Assembly: GCF_000016665.1 (NCBI RefSeq)
Contig: NC_009523.1
Span: forward strand, 3,781,501-3,845,500
DNA: 64,000 nt
Origin: Roseiflexus sp. RS-1
GTDB taxonomy: Bacteria; Chloroflexota; Chloroflexia; Chloroflexales; Roseiflexaceae
Reading direction: 5' to 3'
Shown here: one piece after another, positions 43,959 through 53,490 of the stretch
How positions within the stretch are numbered: position 1 is the first letter of the stretch
Layout of the letters: each line of letters begins with the position of its first letter
Notes under the pieces: generated by a model
The model's database searches: none
Told to the model about the DNA's origin: nothing
The model's input: the letters and a program-made list of their open reading frames with translations, nothing else
Translations under genes and position numbers: made by a program

Positions 43959-44854
43959 GGCGCAGCTTCTGATTCCTTGCGCCAAGTGATTTCCTGCGCC
44001 ACGCCATTCTGAAACAGGAACCCCGGACCACTCCCGACCACGTCCTGCTGGATGCGCCCTTTCGGATCGCCGGGGATCGGGCGTTCCTGCACTTCGATCA
44101 CGACAACGTTACTGGCGCGCAATTGCTGACCGGTTGCGGCATCGACCGCCGGTTTGCCGCGTCGCAGGCGCAGATAGACATTGCCGACAGGGTCATACGT
44201 CCAGCCGACGCTATCCTGGCGGTAGATGAAGTAGTAGCCAAGCTCCTGAGCTGCCGGGCGCTGTTCTGGCGGCGCTTCGGCTTTGATCGGGAAGCCCAGT
44301 TCGGGATTGTTGATCTCGGCGTTGCCGAAGCGGGCAGCCGCCTGATCGAGGCGCGCTGTGCTGGTGTAGAGGTTGTGCGGCGCTTTGCGGGTGCGGACGC
44401 GGGTAAAGTAGGCGCCGCCGGAGCGCGCCAGCGCATCCACATCAATAATCTCCGGCGCCTCGCCCGCCCGTTTGAGTGCATCCGGCGCACCGCCAGCATG
44501 AATATACATGCCATTCATGCCCATTGCCCAGCGCACGAAATAGAGCCGTGCGCTGCGTACCGGACCGATCGACGGAACATCGGGTGAAATGCCGGGGACG
44601 TACACCGCCATAAAGCGCGTGATCCCCATCTCCGCGAGCGCCTCGAACACCACTGCTGCTTTGTCGAGACCGGTCTGCGGATAGGCATTCGGATGGTTAT
44701 CGATCATGACCACATAAGGGCGCCGTGTGATCGTCCCGCGCTCGAAGGCGGCGGGAACGCGGGGCGGAGCGGCGGCGGCAGGCGCAACGAACGCAGCCAG
44801 GATCGCCAGCGCAATCAATACCGTTGCCACGCGCAGGAAGGGAAGTGTTTGCAT
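43859..44854 (-). CDS. DUF3048-domain secreted protein
   Basis: The 331-residue protein has a signal peptide (VATVLIALAILAAFVAPAAAA) and the DUF3048 patterns PYVVMIDNHPNAYPQTGLDKAAVVFEALAEMGITRFMAVY, PSIGPVRSARLYFV and HAGGAPDALK. Related to YerB-like lipoproteins of unknown role. The 3' end was duplicated to the left. Confidence 0.88.
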   Translation of the reverse strand: MQTLPFLRVATVLIALAILAAFVAPAAAAPPRVPAAFERGTITRRPYVVMIDNHPNAYPQTGLDKAAVVFEALAEMGITRFMAVYVPGISPDVPSIGPVRSARLYFVRWAMGMNGMYIHAGGAPDALKRAGEAPEIIDVDALARSGGAYFTRVRTRKAPHNLYTSTARLDQAAARFGNAEINNPELGFPIKAEAPPEQRPAAQELGYYFIYRQDSVGWTYDPVGNVYLRLRRGKPAVDAATGQQLRASNVVVIEVQERPIPGDPKGRIQQDVVGSGPGFLFQNGVAQEITWRKESEAAPLRFYLADGSEAAMNSGQVWIAAVPKLGNLTVR

Positions 44855-44922
44855 GCTATGCCTCGATGTGTCGTTCTTGCCAACGAATGAGCCAGCGGCA
44901 ATGATACCACATAACCGCGCGC

Positions 44923-46053
44923 TCACGCATACGGATCGACCGCATCGCGCAACCCGTCGCCCAGCAGGTACAGGCAGAGTGACGCAAGAACGATAGCGCC
45001 GAGGGGGATCAGCAGCCAAGGATAGAGGGTCACCGATTTGATCTGCTGCGCATCTTGCAGCAGTACACCCCAACTGACCGCAGGCGGCAGCATGCCCAGG
45101 TTGAGAAAACTGAGCGCCGTTTCCGCCGCGATAGCGCCGGGCACGGCAAACGACGCAACGACAATAATATGGCTCATTGCGTTTGGCAGCATATGGGTGG
45201 TGATGACACGCCAGTGCGATGCGCCCGCAGCAATCGCCGCCGCAGTGTAGTCAGCATTACGGTAGCTCAGCACCTTGCCGCGCACCTCGCGCGAAAAACT
45301 CGTCCAGGTAATGAACGCCAGAATGATGGTGATCAGCATATACCGCTGCACCACCGGCATCGTAATCGGAAGCGCTGCCGCAATCGCAATGAATAACGAA
45401 ATAAAGGGAAAGGTCTGAATTAACTCAATCAGCCGCTGAATGATATTATCGATCCATCCGCCGAAGTACCCGGACGCCGTACCGACGATCGAGCCGATCA
45501 CCATACTGATCATCACGCCGAAAAAGCCAATGGTCAGCGATACCTGCGCTCCTTTGAGCACCCGCGAGAAGAGATCGCGACCCTGGCGGTCGGCGCCCCA
45601 GAGAAAGATTTTGGCATTGGCTTCGGGTGGCGCATCGACGCCGAACAGGTGTATATCGAGCGGAATGAAGCCCCACATCACATACGGACTGCCGCGCACA
45701 AACAGACGGATAGGGTAGGTCACCTCTGGATCAGGCTCGTAGATGATCTGGAAATTGACCGAGTCGACAATCTGTTTCATTCCCTGAAGCGCCAGCCCGC
45801 CATTCGCCCAGACAATCGTCGATGGCTGCGCATATTGATGGTTCGCATCGATCTCATTCGGGTCGTATGGCGCGATAAAATCGGCAAAAAACGCCATCAG
45901 ATACATAATGATCAACACGATCCCGCCAGCGACCGAGAGATGGTTCTTCCGGTACCGCCGCCAGATCAACTGAACCTGCGAAAGTTGCCCGACATCTTCG
46001 AACGTGCGCACACGATCAGTTTGCGGTTGTGCATCTTTTGCAACTGTTGCCAT
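44923..46053 (-). CDS. Oligopeptide-type ABC transporter permease (DppC/OppC-like)
   Basis: The 376-residue protein has an N-terminal membrane helix (AGGIVLIIMYLMAFFADFIAPYDP), an extended outer loop, and the BPD_transp core with the EAA-like loop AAAIAAGASHWRVITTHMLPNAMSHI. It is the second permease of the operon and lies 21 bp after the first. Confidence 0.93.
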   Translation of the reverse strand: MATVAKDAQPQTDRVRTFEDVGQLSQVQLIWRRYRKNHLSVAGGIVLIIMYLMAFFADFIAPYDPNEIDANHQYAQPSTIVWANGGLALQGMKQIVDSVNFQIIYEPDPEVTYPIRLFVRGSPYVMWGFIPLDIHLFGVDAPPEANAKIFLWGADRQGRDLFSRVLKGAQVSLTIGFFGVMISMVIGSIVGTASGYFGGWIDNIIQRLIELIQTFPFISLFIAIAAALPITMPVVQRYMLITIILAFITWTSFSREVRGKVLSYRNADYTAAAIAAGASHWRVITTHMLPNAMSHIIVVASFAVPGAIAAETALSFLNLGMLPPAVSWGVLLQDAQQIKSVTLYPWLLIPLGAIVLASLCLYLLGDGLRDAVDPYA

Positions 46054-46074
46054 ACGCGCCTGCCTTCGATCAGG

Positions 46075-47061
46075 TTATTCCAACCGCACCCGTGGATCGA
46101 CCCACGCCAGCAGAAGATCGGCGATCAGATTGCCCAGCAGCAACATAATGCACTGCATCATCAGAATGGTGATGCCAAGATACATGTCAGTCGCCTGAAG
46201 CGCACGCAGATAGAGGGCGCCAAGCGTCGGCAAATTGAGAATAACGCCAGCCAGCGCATCGCCGACGACAATCGAGGGAAGCAGATAGCCGATGCTCATC
46301 ACCAGCGGGTGAACCGCATTACGCACGGCATGCTTCCAGACGACCGCATGTTCCTGCAACCCTTTGGATCGGGCGGTCTGAATGTACTGGGCATTCAACA
46401 CGTCGAGGAGATTGGCGCGCATCACCCTTGTCAACCCCGCCGTAGCGGAAGCGCCCAGCACCACCACCGGAATCCACAGATTGCTCAGTAGATTGAGGAA
46501 CTTTGCGAAACTCCAGGGTGCATTAACATACTGTGGCGAGAAAAAGCCCAACCCGACATCCTGCCGCAGCACAAGCGCAGCAAAGACCATCAGGATCAGC
46601 GCCAGGGCGAAGTTTGGTATCGCAATCCCCAGAAATTGCACGAATGTAATGATGTAGTCGGGAATGCTCCCGCGATTGGTCGCAAGATAGACGCCCAACG
46701 GGATCGAAATGAGCCATGCAAACAGCGCCGTACCAAATGTCAGGGCAAATGTAATGGGCAGGCGCTGTGCAATAATCCCCGCCACCGGCGTATCGGTCTC
46801 GAACGATGTACCAAAATCGCCTTGCAACGTGCGCGAAATCCACTTCCAGTATTTGATGTGCAGCGGATCATCAACGCCATAGCGTCGCTTGAGCGCCTCG
46901 ATCTGGTCTTGCGGCACATTACCGCCCTGCGCGCGCAACTGGTCGATCTTGATGTCCACAATCGATCCGGGCGGCAGTTCGATGAGAAAGAACCCAATGA
47001 ACGACGCCAGGATCATGGTGATGATCATGTACACAACGCGCCGCGCAAGAAATGTGGTCAT
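46075..47061 (-). CDS. Oligopeptide-type ABC transporter permease (DppB/OppB-like)
   Basis: The 328-residue protein begins TTFLARRVVYMIITMILASFIGFFLIELPPG, typical of DppB. The EAA loop is YIQTARSKGLQEHAVVWKHAVRNAVHPLV. I chose the ATG at 47061; a TTG 15 bases upstream is also open. Confidence 0.93.
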   Translation of the reverse strand: MTTFLARRVVYMIITMILASFIGFFLIELPPGSIVDIKIDQLRAQGGNVPQDQIEALKRRYGVDDPLHIKYWKWISRTLQGDFGTSFETDTPVAGIIAQRLPITFALTFGTALFAWLISIPLGVYLATNRGSIPDYIITFVQFLGIAIPNFALALILMVFAALVLRQDVGLGFFSPQYVNAPWSFAKFLNLLSNLWIPVVVLGASATAGLTRVMRANLLDVLNAQYIQTARSKGLQEHAVVWKHAVRNAVHPLVMSIGYLLPSIVVGDALAGVILNLPTLGALYLRALQATDMYLGITILMMQCIMLLLGNLIADLLLAWVDPRVRLE

Positions 47062-47118
47062 AACCTGGATTCCCAATCACAACCGGATATACCGACGGAT
47101 CGCTCTATTCATTCTGAA

Positions 47119-47156
47119 AGCCGCTCCCGTTCCCATTTCGGGAAAGGGAGCGGGCT
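47119..47156 (-). terminator. Intercistronic hairpin between binding-protein and permease genes
   Basis: GCCGCTCCC and GGGAGCGGGC flank a second short pair TTCCC/GGGAA. No long T-run follows on the minus strand. Such a stem after a binding-protein gene can protect its mRNA or cause partial termination, giving more binding protein than permease. Confidence 0.6.
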
Positions 47157-47191
47157 TGCATCGCATAAACCGCTAGCGTCGTTGGATGCGT

Positions 47192-49399
47192 TCAACCGCT
47201 ATGCTTCGCCGGATCGTCCCAATACCATGCTTCAGGATCGTACACCGCCGGCGTTGGATGGATCCAGGGATCGGTGAAGCCGCCGAGCGCAAGGTCTTCT
47301 TTCCGGGGAACGTTCATCAAGCCCTTCTTGACGATGAACACGCGGTCAAAGTTCGCTACCGACCCCTGCACGAACGGACCGTTCTCGACGTGGATCTTGA
47401 TCATCTCCCAGACCATCTGTGTGCGCTTCAGGAAATCCGGTTCGACTTTCGTCTTATCGTAGATCTCGTGCAGTTTTGCGATGGTCGGGTCGAAATCCTT
47501 ATCGGTCGGCACGATTCGGGCAGGCGCGCGTTGCCACGGATCTTTGTCCAGTTCTTCCTTCTCGCTTGCCGTACCGCGCAACTGATACCCCTGTCCGTGA
47601 AGCGGCGCCCAGCGTTCCGGCTCAATCGGCACCAGCCACTGCGGATACACCAGATGGTTCGGACCATCACCGATGCCCCAGTCGGCGTTCGACATCAGTT
47701 TGCCGGCGAACCAGTCCTCACGGCGTCCCTGCGGCGGCACCGGGGTCAGCGTCGCCTTGATGCCGATCTGCCCCCAGTCGCGGATCATCTGCTCATTCTG
47801 AGCAATCGTGTTCTTGCTGGTGTTGGCGGCGACGACCAGCAAAATCTCCAGCGGTGAACCGTCGGGGAAGGTACGGAAACCGTTGGGACCAACCTTGACC
47901 CCAATGTCGTCGAGCAGTTTCTTTGCCCGTTCCTGATCGAACGCCACGTAACTATCGCGCCATTCGCGGTACCGCGCGTTTGCCCGGTCCGGGTTCCCCT
48001 TTTCGTCGATATTGTACTCGATGGCTTTCGGGCTGAAGGTGCCGGTTGTCAACTCACCGGTGCCGAAGTACTGCGTTTTTTGCAGTTCAGCGCGGTTGAA
48101 CGCCAGCGAGAGCGCCTGCCGGAACTTCGGATTGCGGATCAATTCCCGCCACTTCGGATCGTTGTAGTCGTAACTGAAGAAGAACGAGGTTCCCGACCCG
48201 GATCCGCTCTCCCAGAACCGCACTTCATACCCGCCTGCTTCAGCATTCTGGCGCAGGTTGGGCACATCATCGAGACTGAGCACCCAGTGGTGCGAGAAGT
48301 CGCTCTTCCCCTGGATGACATTCAACTTCTCGACTTCGCTGTTCTGGAAGGTGGTCGAAACGATGCGGTCGATGTATGGCAGTTGATTCCCCTCAGCGTC
48401 GACACACCAGTAATACGGGTTGCGGGTATAAACGCCACGCACGCCCTCCTCAAAACTTTCACACTTCCATCCCGTCATCGTCGGGCAATCGGGGTTGGTG
48501 ACGAAGCGGATGCGCTTGGTATGTTCGTCCCAGTCTTTGTATTTTGCAGGGTTGAGCACCGGGTTGAACTGCTCCATATGATGCCGCGGCGCCATCCAGC
48601 GCGGTCCGATGCCTGCGTTGACCCACATCGCCAGGCGATCAGCAGTCAGCGGCGCTGGCGCATCGAACTTCATCGTCAGCGTGTAGTCATCGACTTTGAT
48701 GAGAGTCGCCAGCGTTCCAGTACCGGAACGTCCCTCGTCCGGCGGCGGCTCGATCGGCTTCAACCCCTCCGGAAACTCTTTCTCCTTCCCGTTGCCGCCG
48801 ACCATATACTCCCACCAGTACAGAATGTCATCGACCGTCCAGGGATGCCCGTCAGACCACTTGAGCCCCTCGCGGAACTTGAACGTCCACTCGCTGGCAT
48901 CGGCATTCGCTTCCCAACTTTCAGCAAGCCCCGGACCAATCTTCAAGCCATCGTCAAGCCAGCGCAGGATCGAGTGACCGTACTGGCTCTCCTGCACAAT
49001 CGTCGCCATACCATCGGGTCCCCACGAGTTGGTGAAGTTGAGCGTCCCGCCATACGTGCCGACACTGAGCCATTTGTGCGGCACAACGTAAGGGTTCTTC
49101 GGCAGACGCTGATCAACGGGCGGCAGTTTCCCTTCGGCGACCAGTTTTGCCAGTTCGGGCGACTCTTTGAACCTGCTGACCGCCTGGGGCACAGCAGTCG
49201 CCTGGGGCGGCGTGGTGGGCGGGATGGCAACAGTTGGCGCGGGAGCAGATGTCGGCGCCGGTGCAGATGTCGGCGCCGGTGCAGACGTTGGCGCCTGAGC
49301 AGGCTGACCGCCGCCACACGCAGCAATCGCCGCACTGGCAGCAGTCATCGCCGAAAGCGTCAGGAATCGTCGTCGGCTCAGTGTGCGTGTTCTAGACAC
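47192..49399 (-). CDS. Oligopeptide-type ABC substrate-binding lipoprotein (family 5)
   Basis: The 735-residue protein starts at GTG 49399, with GAGGAGG just upstream. The N-terminus has a twin-arginine-like pattern SRRRFLTLSAMTAASAAIAACGGG, with a lipobox Cys, then an Ala/Pro/Thr linker. The SBP_bac_5 fold shows ESWEANADASEWTFKFREGLKWSDGHPWT. It captures peptides or sugars for the two permeases; the ATPases are not in the operon here. Confidence 0.93.
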   Translation of the reverse strand: MSRTRTLSRRRFLTLSAMTAASAAIAACGGGQPAQAPTSAPAPTSAPAPTSAPAPTVAIPPTTPPQATAVPQAVSRFKESPELAKLVAEGKLPPVDQRLPKNPYVVPHKWLSVGTYGGTLNFTNSWGPDGMATIVQESQYGHSILRWLDDGLKIGPGLAESWEANADASEWTFKFREGLKWSDGHPWTVDDILYWWEYMVGGNGKEKEFPEGLKPIEPPPDEGRSGTGTLATLIKVDDYTLTMKFDAPAPLTADRLAMWVNAGIGPRWMAPRHHMEQFNPVLNPAKYKDWDEHTKRIRFVTNPDCPTMTGWKCESFEEGVRGVYTRNPYYWCVDAEGNQLPYIDRIVSTTFQNSEVEKLNVIQGKSDFSHHWVLSLDDVPNLRQNAEAGGYEVRFWESGSGSGTSFFFSYDYNDPKWRELIRNPKFRQALSLAFNRAELQKTQYFGTGELTTGTFSPKAIEYNIDEKGNPDRANARYREWRDSYVAFDQERAKKLLDDIGVKVGPNGFRTFPDGSPLEILLVVAANTSKNTIAQNEQMIRDWGQIGIKATLTPVPPQGRREDWFAGKLMSNADWGIGDGPNHLVYPQWLVPIEPERWAPLHGQGYQLRGTASEKEELDKDPWQRAPARIVPTDKDFDPTIAKLHEIYDKTKVEPDFLKRTQMVWEMIKIHVENGPFVQGSVANFDRVFIVKKGLMNVPRKEDLALGGFTDPWIHPTPAVYDPEAWYWDDPAKHSG

Positions 49400-49421
49400 A
49401 GGTACCTCCTCGTAGCTGATG

Positions 49422-49511
49422 TCAGAGTGTGAGGAACGTGGTGAACATCTGTTTCGGAAAAACATCGAGGAAAACAGACATAGATACTATCTGCCGCGCG
49501 ATCACCTCCTT
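49422..49511 (-). other. Perfect anti-SD match and possible leader peptide
   Basis: The minus strand reads AAGGAGGTGATC at 49511-49500, the full complement of the 16S rRNA tail. The nearest ATG (49481) is 18 bases on, and would encode only about 19 residues (MSVFLDVFPKQMFTTFLTL) ending 22 bases before the GTG of the binding protein. The spacing is too long for normal initiation. Confidence 0.3.
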
Positions 49512-49567
49512 CTCGCCGGAGAGCCGGGTATTGATTCGGTTAAGGGGGTTTTACGAAGTTGTTGACT

Positions 49568-49596
49568 ATTGTACATTTTAGCGATCCATTTGTCAA
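49568..49596 (-). promoter_or_regulatory. Consensus sigma-70 promoter of the oligopeptide ABC operon
   Basis: On the minus strand TTGACA (49596-49591) and TACAAT (49573-49568) are 17 bp apart. The leader to the GTG at 49399 is about 160 nt. Confidence 0.85.
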
Positions 49597-49687
49597 CTAT
49601 GAAAACAAAGCCGGTTGCCACCAAAACATTGCCAGCGCCGAACCGGTAAACAGCGGTGCGTTAACTTTTGACATGTGAGAGCGATCT

Positions 49688-50218
49688 TCAAGGGAGTGGA
49701 CGCAGATCGACAACGCGCAACAACTTATCGCCCACCATCATGGCGCACGCAGGTGGACGACCGTGCATGAGAAGATAGCGCCAGGCATCGGGATGCCACC
49801 AGTTTGGGCGCGCTTCGATACGAATATAAAGGCGGATCGGGTAGCCCAGCAACGGGTGAAAGGCGCTTTCCACCGATAGCCGATCATCACAGGCGCACCC
49901 CAGGGTGATGCAGCGCATACCGGTATCGCCATCACGCCGCGCCACGGCGAAGAGGTCTTCGACCGTGCGCCCATCACGCTGACACCGCTCCAGTTGCGTG
50001 ACGCGCACCACCCGTTCGTCAGCAACCTCAACCTCGACAGTGCAGTTGAGTTCTTCCAGTGTTATGACGTAATGAGCAAAACCGTGGGTTCGCCAGCGCG
50101 CTTCGGCAGCAGCGATTGCGCGTTCGTTTGCGCTATCCGCAGCAAGCGCAACCACCACAGCGCTGCCGATACAGATGAACAAGACGCATGCGATCAAGAA
50201 CCGCACCATCGGACGCAT
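49688..50218 (-). CDS. DUF6174-like exported protein
   Basis: The 176-residue protein has an N-terminal hydrophobic segment (FLIACVLFICIGSAVVVALA) and the pattern RWRTHGFAHYVITLEELNCTVEVEV followed by DGRTVEDLFAV and YPIRLYIRIEA, which fits the DUF6174 family. Function is unknown. Confidence 0.6.
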   Translation of the reverse strand: MRPMVRFLIACVLFICIGSAVVVALAADSANERAIAAAEARWRTHGFAHYVITLEELNCTVEVEVADERVVRVTQLERCQRDGRTVEDLFAVARRDGDTGMRCITLGCACDDRLSVESAFHPLLGYPIRLYIRIEARPNWWHPDAWRYLLMHGRPPACAMMVGDKLLRVVDLRPLP

Positions 50219-50273
50219 ATGGTTTTCCGGATAAACTTCACCCTCGCTGCAACGGCGGAGAGGCGCGGCACAC

Positions 50274-51053
50274 TCACGGCGCTGTCGGCGTTATTCGCGT
50301 TGTCGGCGTTGCTGTCGGCGTCACGGTTGCTGGCAGGGGCGTATCGGTCGCAGCAACGACCGGCGTACTGGCGCCTGGCGCTTCGGGCGTTATCGTGGCA
50401 GTGAACGTCGGGGTGACCGTCGGCTCGACCGGAACCGTTGCGGTGGGAGCAACAGTCGCTGCAAGGGGAGAAGGACGTTGCAGATCGAGCGCCGCATCGC
50501 CAGCAATATCGCTCAGGCGCTGGAGAAAACGCTCGATACGCTGTGAGCGTCGGTCGAGTTCCTGAAGCAGCGCTGCACGTCCTGCCTCTGCGGTCGCGAA
50601 CGCCGCCACCTGATCGCGACTGGCGCGCGCATCGGCGACGAGTGTGGCATTCTGAACAACGACTGCGGTCAACTGCTCGCGCACCTGTTCGCGCACGGTT
50701 TTCACATCATCGATCACGAGCCGGATATCGCTGAGCGCCTCACGATCATCACTGGCGCGGCGGGCAAGATCGGCGACCTCGGTTGCCAGTGCATCGGCGC
50801 GGCTCACGATCGTCGCATTGTGCGCCTCGAGCGTTGCCACCCGCACTCGCGCCGCATCGATCTCCACCGGTGTGGCAGGGGTAAATCCGAGCCAGAGCAA
50901 CGTGGCGCCGGTCGCCAGTAAGGTAATAGAAGTCGTGATCAGAATAACCAGGAAGGCTGCCAGCAACCGTGCGAAAAAACCGCTACCGCCCCGGCGCACC
51001 GGCTGGGGAGAGGGCGGTGGAATGGACGGCGCCGACTCGGAAGCATTGGTCAT
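50274..51053 (-). CDS. Membrane-anchored coiled-coil protein
   Basis: The 259-residue protein has one transmembrane helix (LLAAFLVILITTSITLLATGATLLWLG), a long coiled coil (about 68-190) and a Pro/Thr-rich outer tail. No enzymatic motif is seen. It lies 18 bp downstream of the amidase gene, on the same strand, so it may be co-transcribed. Confidence 0.65.
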   Translation of the reverse strand: MTNASESAPSIPPPSPQPVRRGGSGFFARLLAAFLVILITTSITLLATGATLLWLGFTPATPVEIDAARVRVATLEAHNATIVSRADALATEVADLARRASDDREALSDIRLVIDDVKTVREQVREQLTAVVVQNATLVADARASRDQVAAFATAEAGRAALLQELDRRSQRIERFLQRLSDIAGDAALDLQRPSPLAATVAPTATVPVEPTVTPTFTATITPEAPGASTPVVAATDTPLPATVTPTATPTTRITPTAP

Positions 51054-51071
51054 GATACATCATCTCGCACA

Positions 51072-53450
51072 TCAATCATCCGGCACACCGAGCGATGTTT
51101 CACCGCCGCGATTACCAGCGGAAGTCGGAGCGCCAGCATAGATCGAGCGTTCCACGACAATTGGTTGGGTCGCGCGTACCGTCGTCGAAATGGTCGTCTG
51201 ATCGGGATACAGTTCATGGACTGCCATCGTGTACCGTGAACCGGCGGGCATCACCAGGGAACGACTGGCGCGGGAGCCGTCCGCCAGGATGAAGGCGACA
51301 TCGATACGCGCCTGACGCTGTGAAGGGTTGCTGATCAACAGGTACTGCTGGTAGTCGCCGCTCGTGCGCCCATCGGCGAAGCGCCAGGAGTACGCCGGCG
51401 CCACCGCGCCCGGTCCTGCCGTCCCCACTGCCCCGTTTCGCCAGTAGAGCGCCCGTTCTGCGGCGATGGGGCGGTCGGCGATGATCGTTGTGGCGACGCC
51501 CAGTTCCGGCACAACCTCGTTGACATCGATCGCAAGGCGCGCCAGCGGCGGGATCGCATAGCGCCGCGCAAGCGAGGTGCCATCAGGGGTCAGGAAGCGC
51601 ACCGTGATATTCGCCCGATCGCCGTTTGGATTCACTACCAGCAGCGACATGCGAAACGGCCGCGCCGTGGTTCCTTCGGCAAAGTGCCATTCGCGCGAAA
51701 GTTCGGTCACCCCCGGCGATATGTGCATCCCGCCGCTGGTAAGTGTGCTGCCGGGACCGAAGATCATCGTGCGTTCGGCGACAATGGGTTGGGTGGCGGT
51801 GACGCGCATACCAAACGATCGGTTCGGCAGCAGGTCACCCATTACCACCACGATGCGCTGCTGTGGCGCCAGCGTGATCGGTTCGCTATCGAATGGCGGA
51901 TAGACAAAGGTCGTACCATCGTCTGTCATCAGCAGCACGCGCGCGCCAACCGGCTCGGACTGCGGATTGAACAGCACCAGAAACGTGCGTTTGTCTCCCT
52001 CGGTCGATCCTTCTGCAAAGTACCAGACGCGCGATGGACGCATGATCCCTGGTTGCACACTCAGGTCGGCGCCAAAGTTCATGAAGCGTTCGGCGATCAC
52101 TGGCGCGTTCGCTTCGATGATCGCCGGGGCATCGGGGGTATCGTTGAAGATCTCATTGATGACCAGATTGGCGCGTGCGCCGGGAGCGATGGTCACGTCA
52201 CGGATGATTTCGGCGCCGGGTTGACGCACAATAATAAAACGCACATTTGCAGATTCATCTCCGGGATTGAGCACCGCCAGGCGTTCTTCGTAGTCACGCG
52301 GGTTCCCTTCCGCGAAGAACCAGCGCGAACGAACGATCGCGGCGCTGACCGTGCGCCGGATCTGGGGCAACCCATCACGAAGCGCGCTGGAAGGATCGCC
52401 AGCATTCGGCGCCAGATCGCTGTGAGCGGCGATTGCCGGTCCCACCACGCCAGCGCCATTCAGCGTCACGATCCGCTGACCGGTCGGGTCGATGCGATAC
52501 GCTTCACAAAGCCATGCCAGCAGTGTACGCAGTGCATCGAGTTGCGCAGTCGGCGGCGATCCCTCCCCGATCAGCGCAATATGCACTGCCGCACCACCGC
52601 TCACCTCGGCGACGGAAACGGTCGGTCCGCCGCTGCGTCCTTCGAAGATGGCGCCATCGCGCCCGATGATGTAGTGATAAATCGTATCGTTCAGCCCAAG
52701 CGTCTGTTCGTGGTACGCGGCAAGCGCGCGCAGGAATGGCAGGGGATTGTCGAGTGCATCTGCGCCTATCTGGTGCAGCACGATCCCCTGGGGCGCAGAC
52801 CGTGCGCCGCGGTACGTGCGCGGATTACCACCAGCCCACGAGGTGCGCGGAAACACCTTCGGCGGCGGCGTCAGCGTTGCTGGACCGCCAAACGCCGTAA
52901 TGGCATCGGTTGCGCGCGGCGGACCGGCGCTGGCATCGAAGTAAGTGATACTGATGTCGCTCAGCAGCGGTGAAGCGTTTGCGACTGTGCTGCTCAGCGT
53001 CGCACGGAATTGCAGGACGCGCGTATCCGGCGGCAGCGGGCGCACATCCTCGGTTGCAAAAGTATCTGGCAGCGCCCTGGCGCGCAGTTCGCCGGCAACC
53101 AGCGGTTGCCACGGTCCCAGTTGATCGGGAGCAGGTCCGCCGCGAATGTCGAGAGTCAGGTTTGTTCCAGGCGGAACGTCCGCATGCCAGATAGCGCCGA
53201 CCGCATTCAGGGTCATCGTGAGCGAAATCGGTTCAGAGACGAACGTTCCGCGCGTTGCGCCAGCAGTCAAACGCAATTCGCCATCGGCATTGGCAATGAT
53301 CTGGACATCGGTGCGCGCGCCACGCTGCCAGTCCGCCTGGGTGCTGAACACAATCCGCCCCGACTGCACCGGCGCCTGAGCCAGCGCTCGCGGCGGATCA
53401 ACGGCGATCAGGAACCCGATCAGCAAAGCCGCTACAACCAGGCGGTACAT
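51072..53450 (-). CDS. Secreted N-acetylmuramoyl-L-alanine amidase with repeated C-terminal domains
   Basis: The 792-residue protein has a signal peptide and a ~180-residue beta-rich N-terminal part. An Amidase_2/PGRP domain follows (TSWAGGNPRTYRGARSAPQGIVLHQIGAD, YHYIIGRDGAIFEGR, then AAHSDL), with His residues for zinc. From about 380 to the end, four ~100-residue repeats occur, each starting WFFAEG, WYFAEGSTEG, WHFAEGTTA or WRFADG and each containing a variant of PVIAERFMNFG. It is likely an envelope protein. Repeat function is unknown. Confidence 0.85.
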   Translation of the reverse strand: MYRLVVAALLIGFLIAVDPPRALAQAPVQSGRIVFSTQADWQRGARTDVQIIANADGELRLTAGATRGTFVSEPISLTMTLNAVGAIWHADVPPGTNLTLDIRGGPAPDQLGPWQPLVAGELRARALPDTFATEDVRPLPPDTRVLQFRATLSSTVANASPLLSDISITYFDASAGPPRATDAITAFGGPATLTPPPKVFPRTSWAGGNPRTYRGARSAPQGIVLHQIGADALDNPLPFLRALAAYHEQTLGLNDTIYHYIIGRDGAIFEGRSGGPTVSVAEVSGGAAVHIALIGEGSPPTAQLDALRTLLAWLCEAYRIDPTGQRIVTLNGAGVVGPAIAAHSDLAPNAGDPSSALRDGLPQIRRTVSAAIVRSRWFFAEGNPRDYEERLAVLNPGDESANVRFIIVRQPGAEIIRDVTIAPGARANLVINEIFNDTPDAPAIIEANAPVIAERFMNFGADLSVQPGIMRPSRVWYFAEGSTEGDKRTFLVLFNPQSEPVGARVLLMTDDGTTFVYPPFDSEPITLAPQQRIVVVMGDLLPNRSFGMRVTATQPIVAERTMIFGPGSTLTSGGMHISPGVTELSREWHFAEGTTARPFRMSLLVVNPNGDRANITVRFLTPDGTSLARRYAIPPLARLAIDVNEVVPELGVATTIIADRPIAAERALYWRNGAVGTAGPGAVAPAYSWRFADGRTSGDYQQYLLISNPSQRQARIDVAFILADGSRASRSLVMPAGSRYTMAVHELYPDQTTISTTVRATQPIVVERSIYAGAPTSAGNRGGETSLGVPDD

Positions 53451-53490
53451 AGTGTCTCCTCAGGGGCTATGGGATGAACACGCGCCATCC

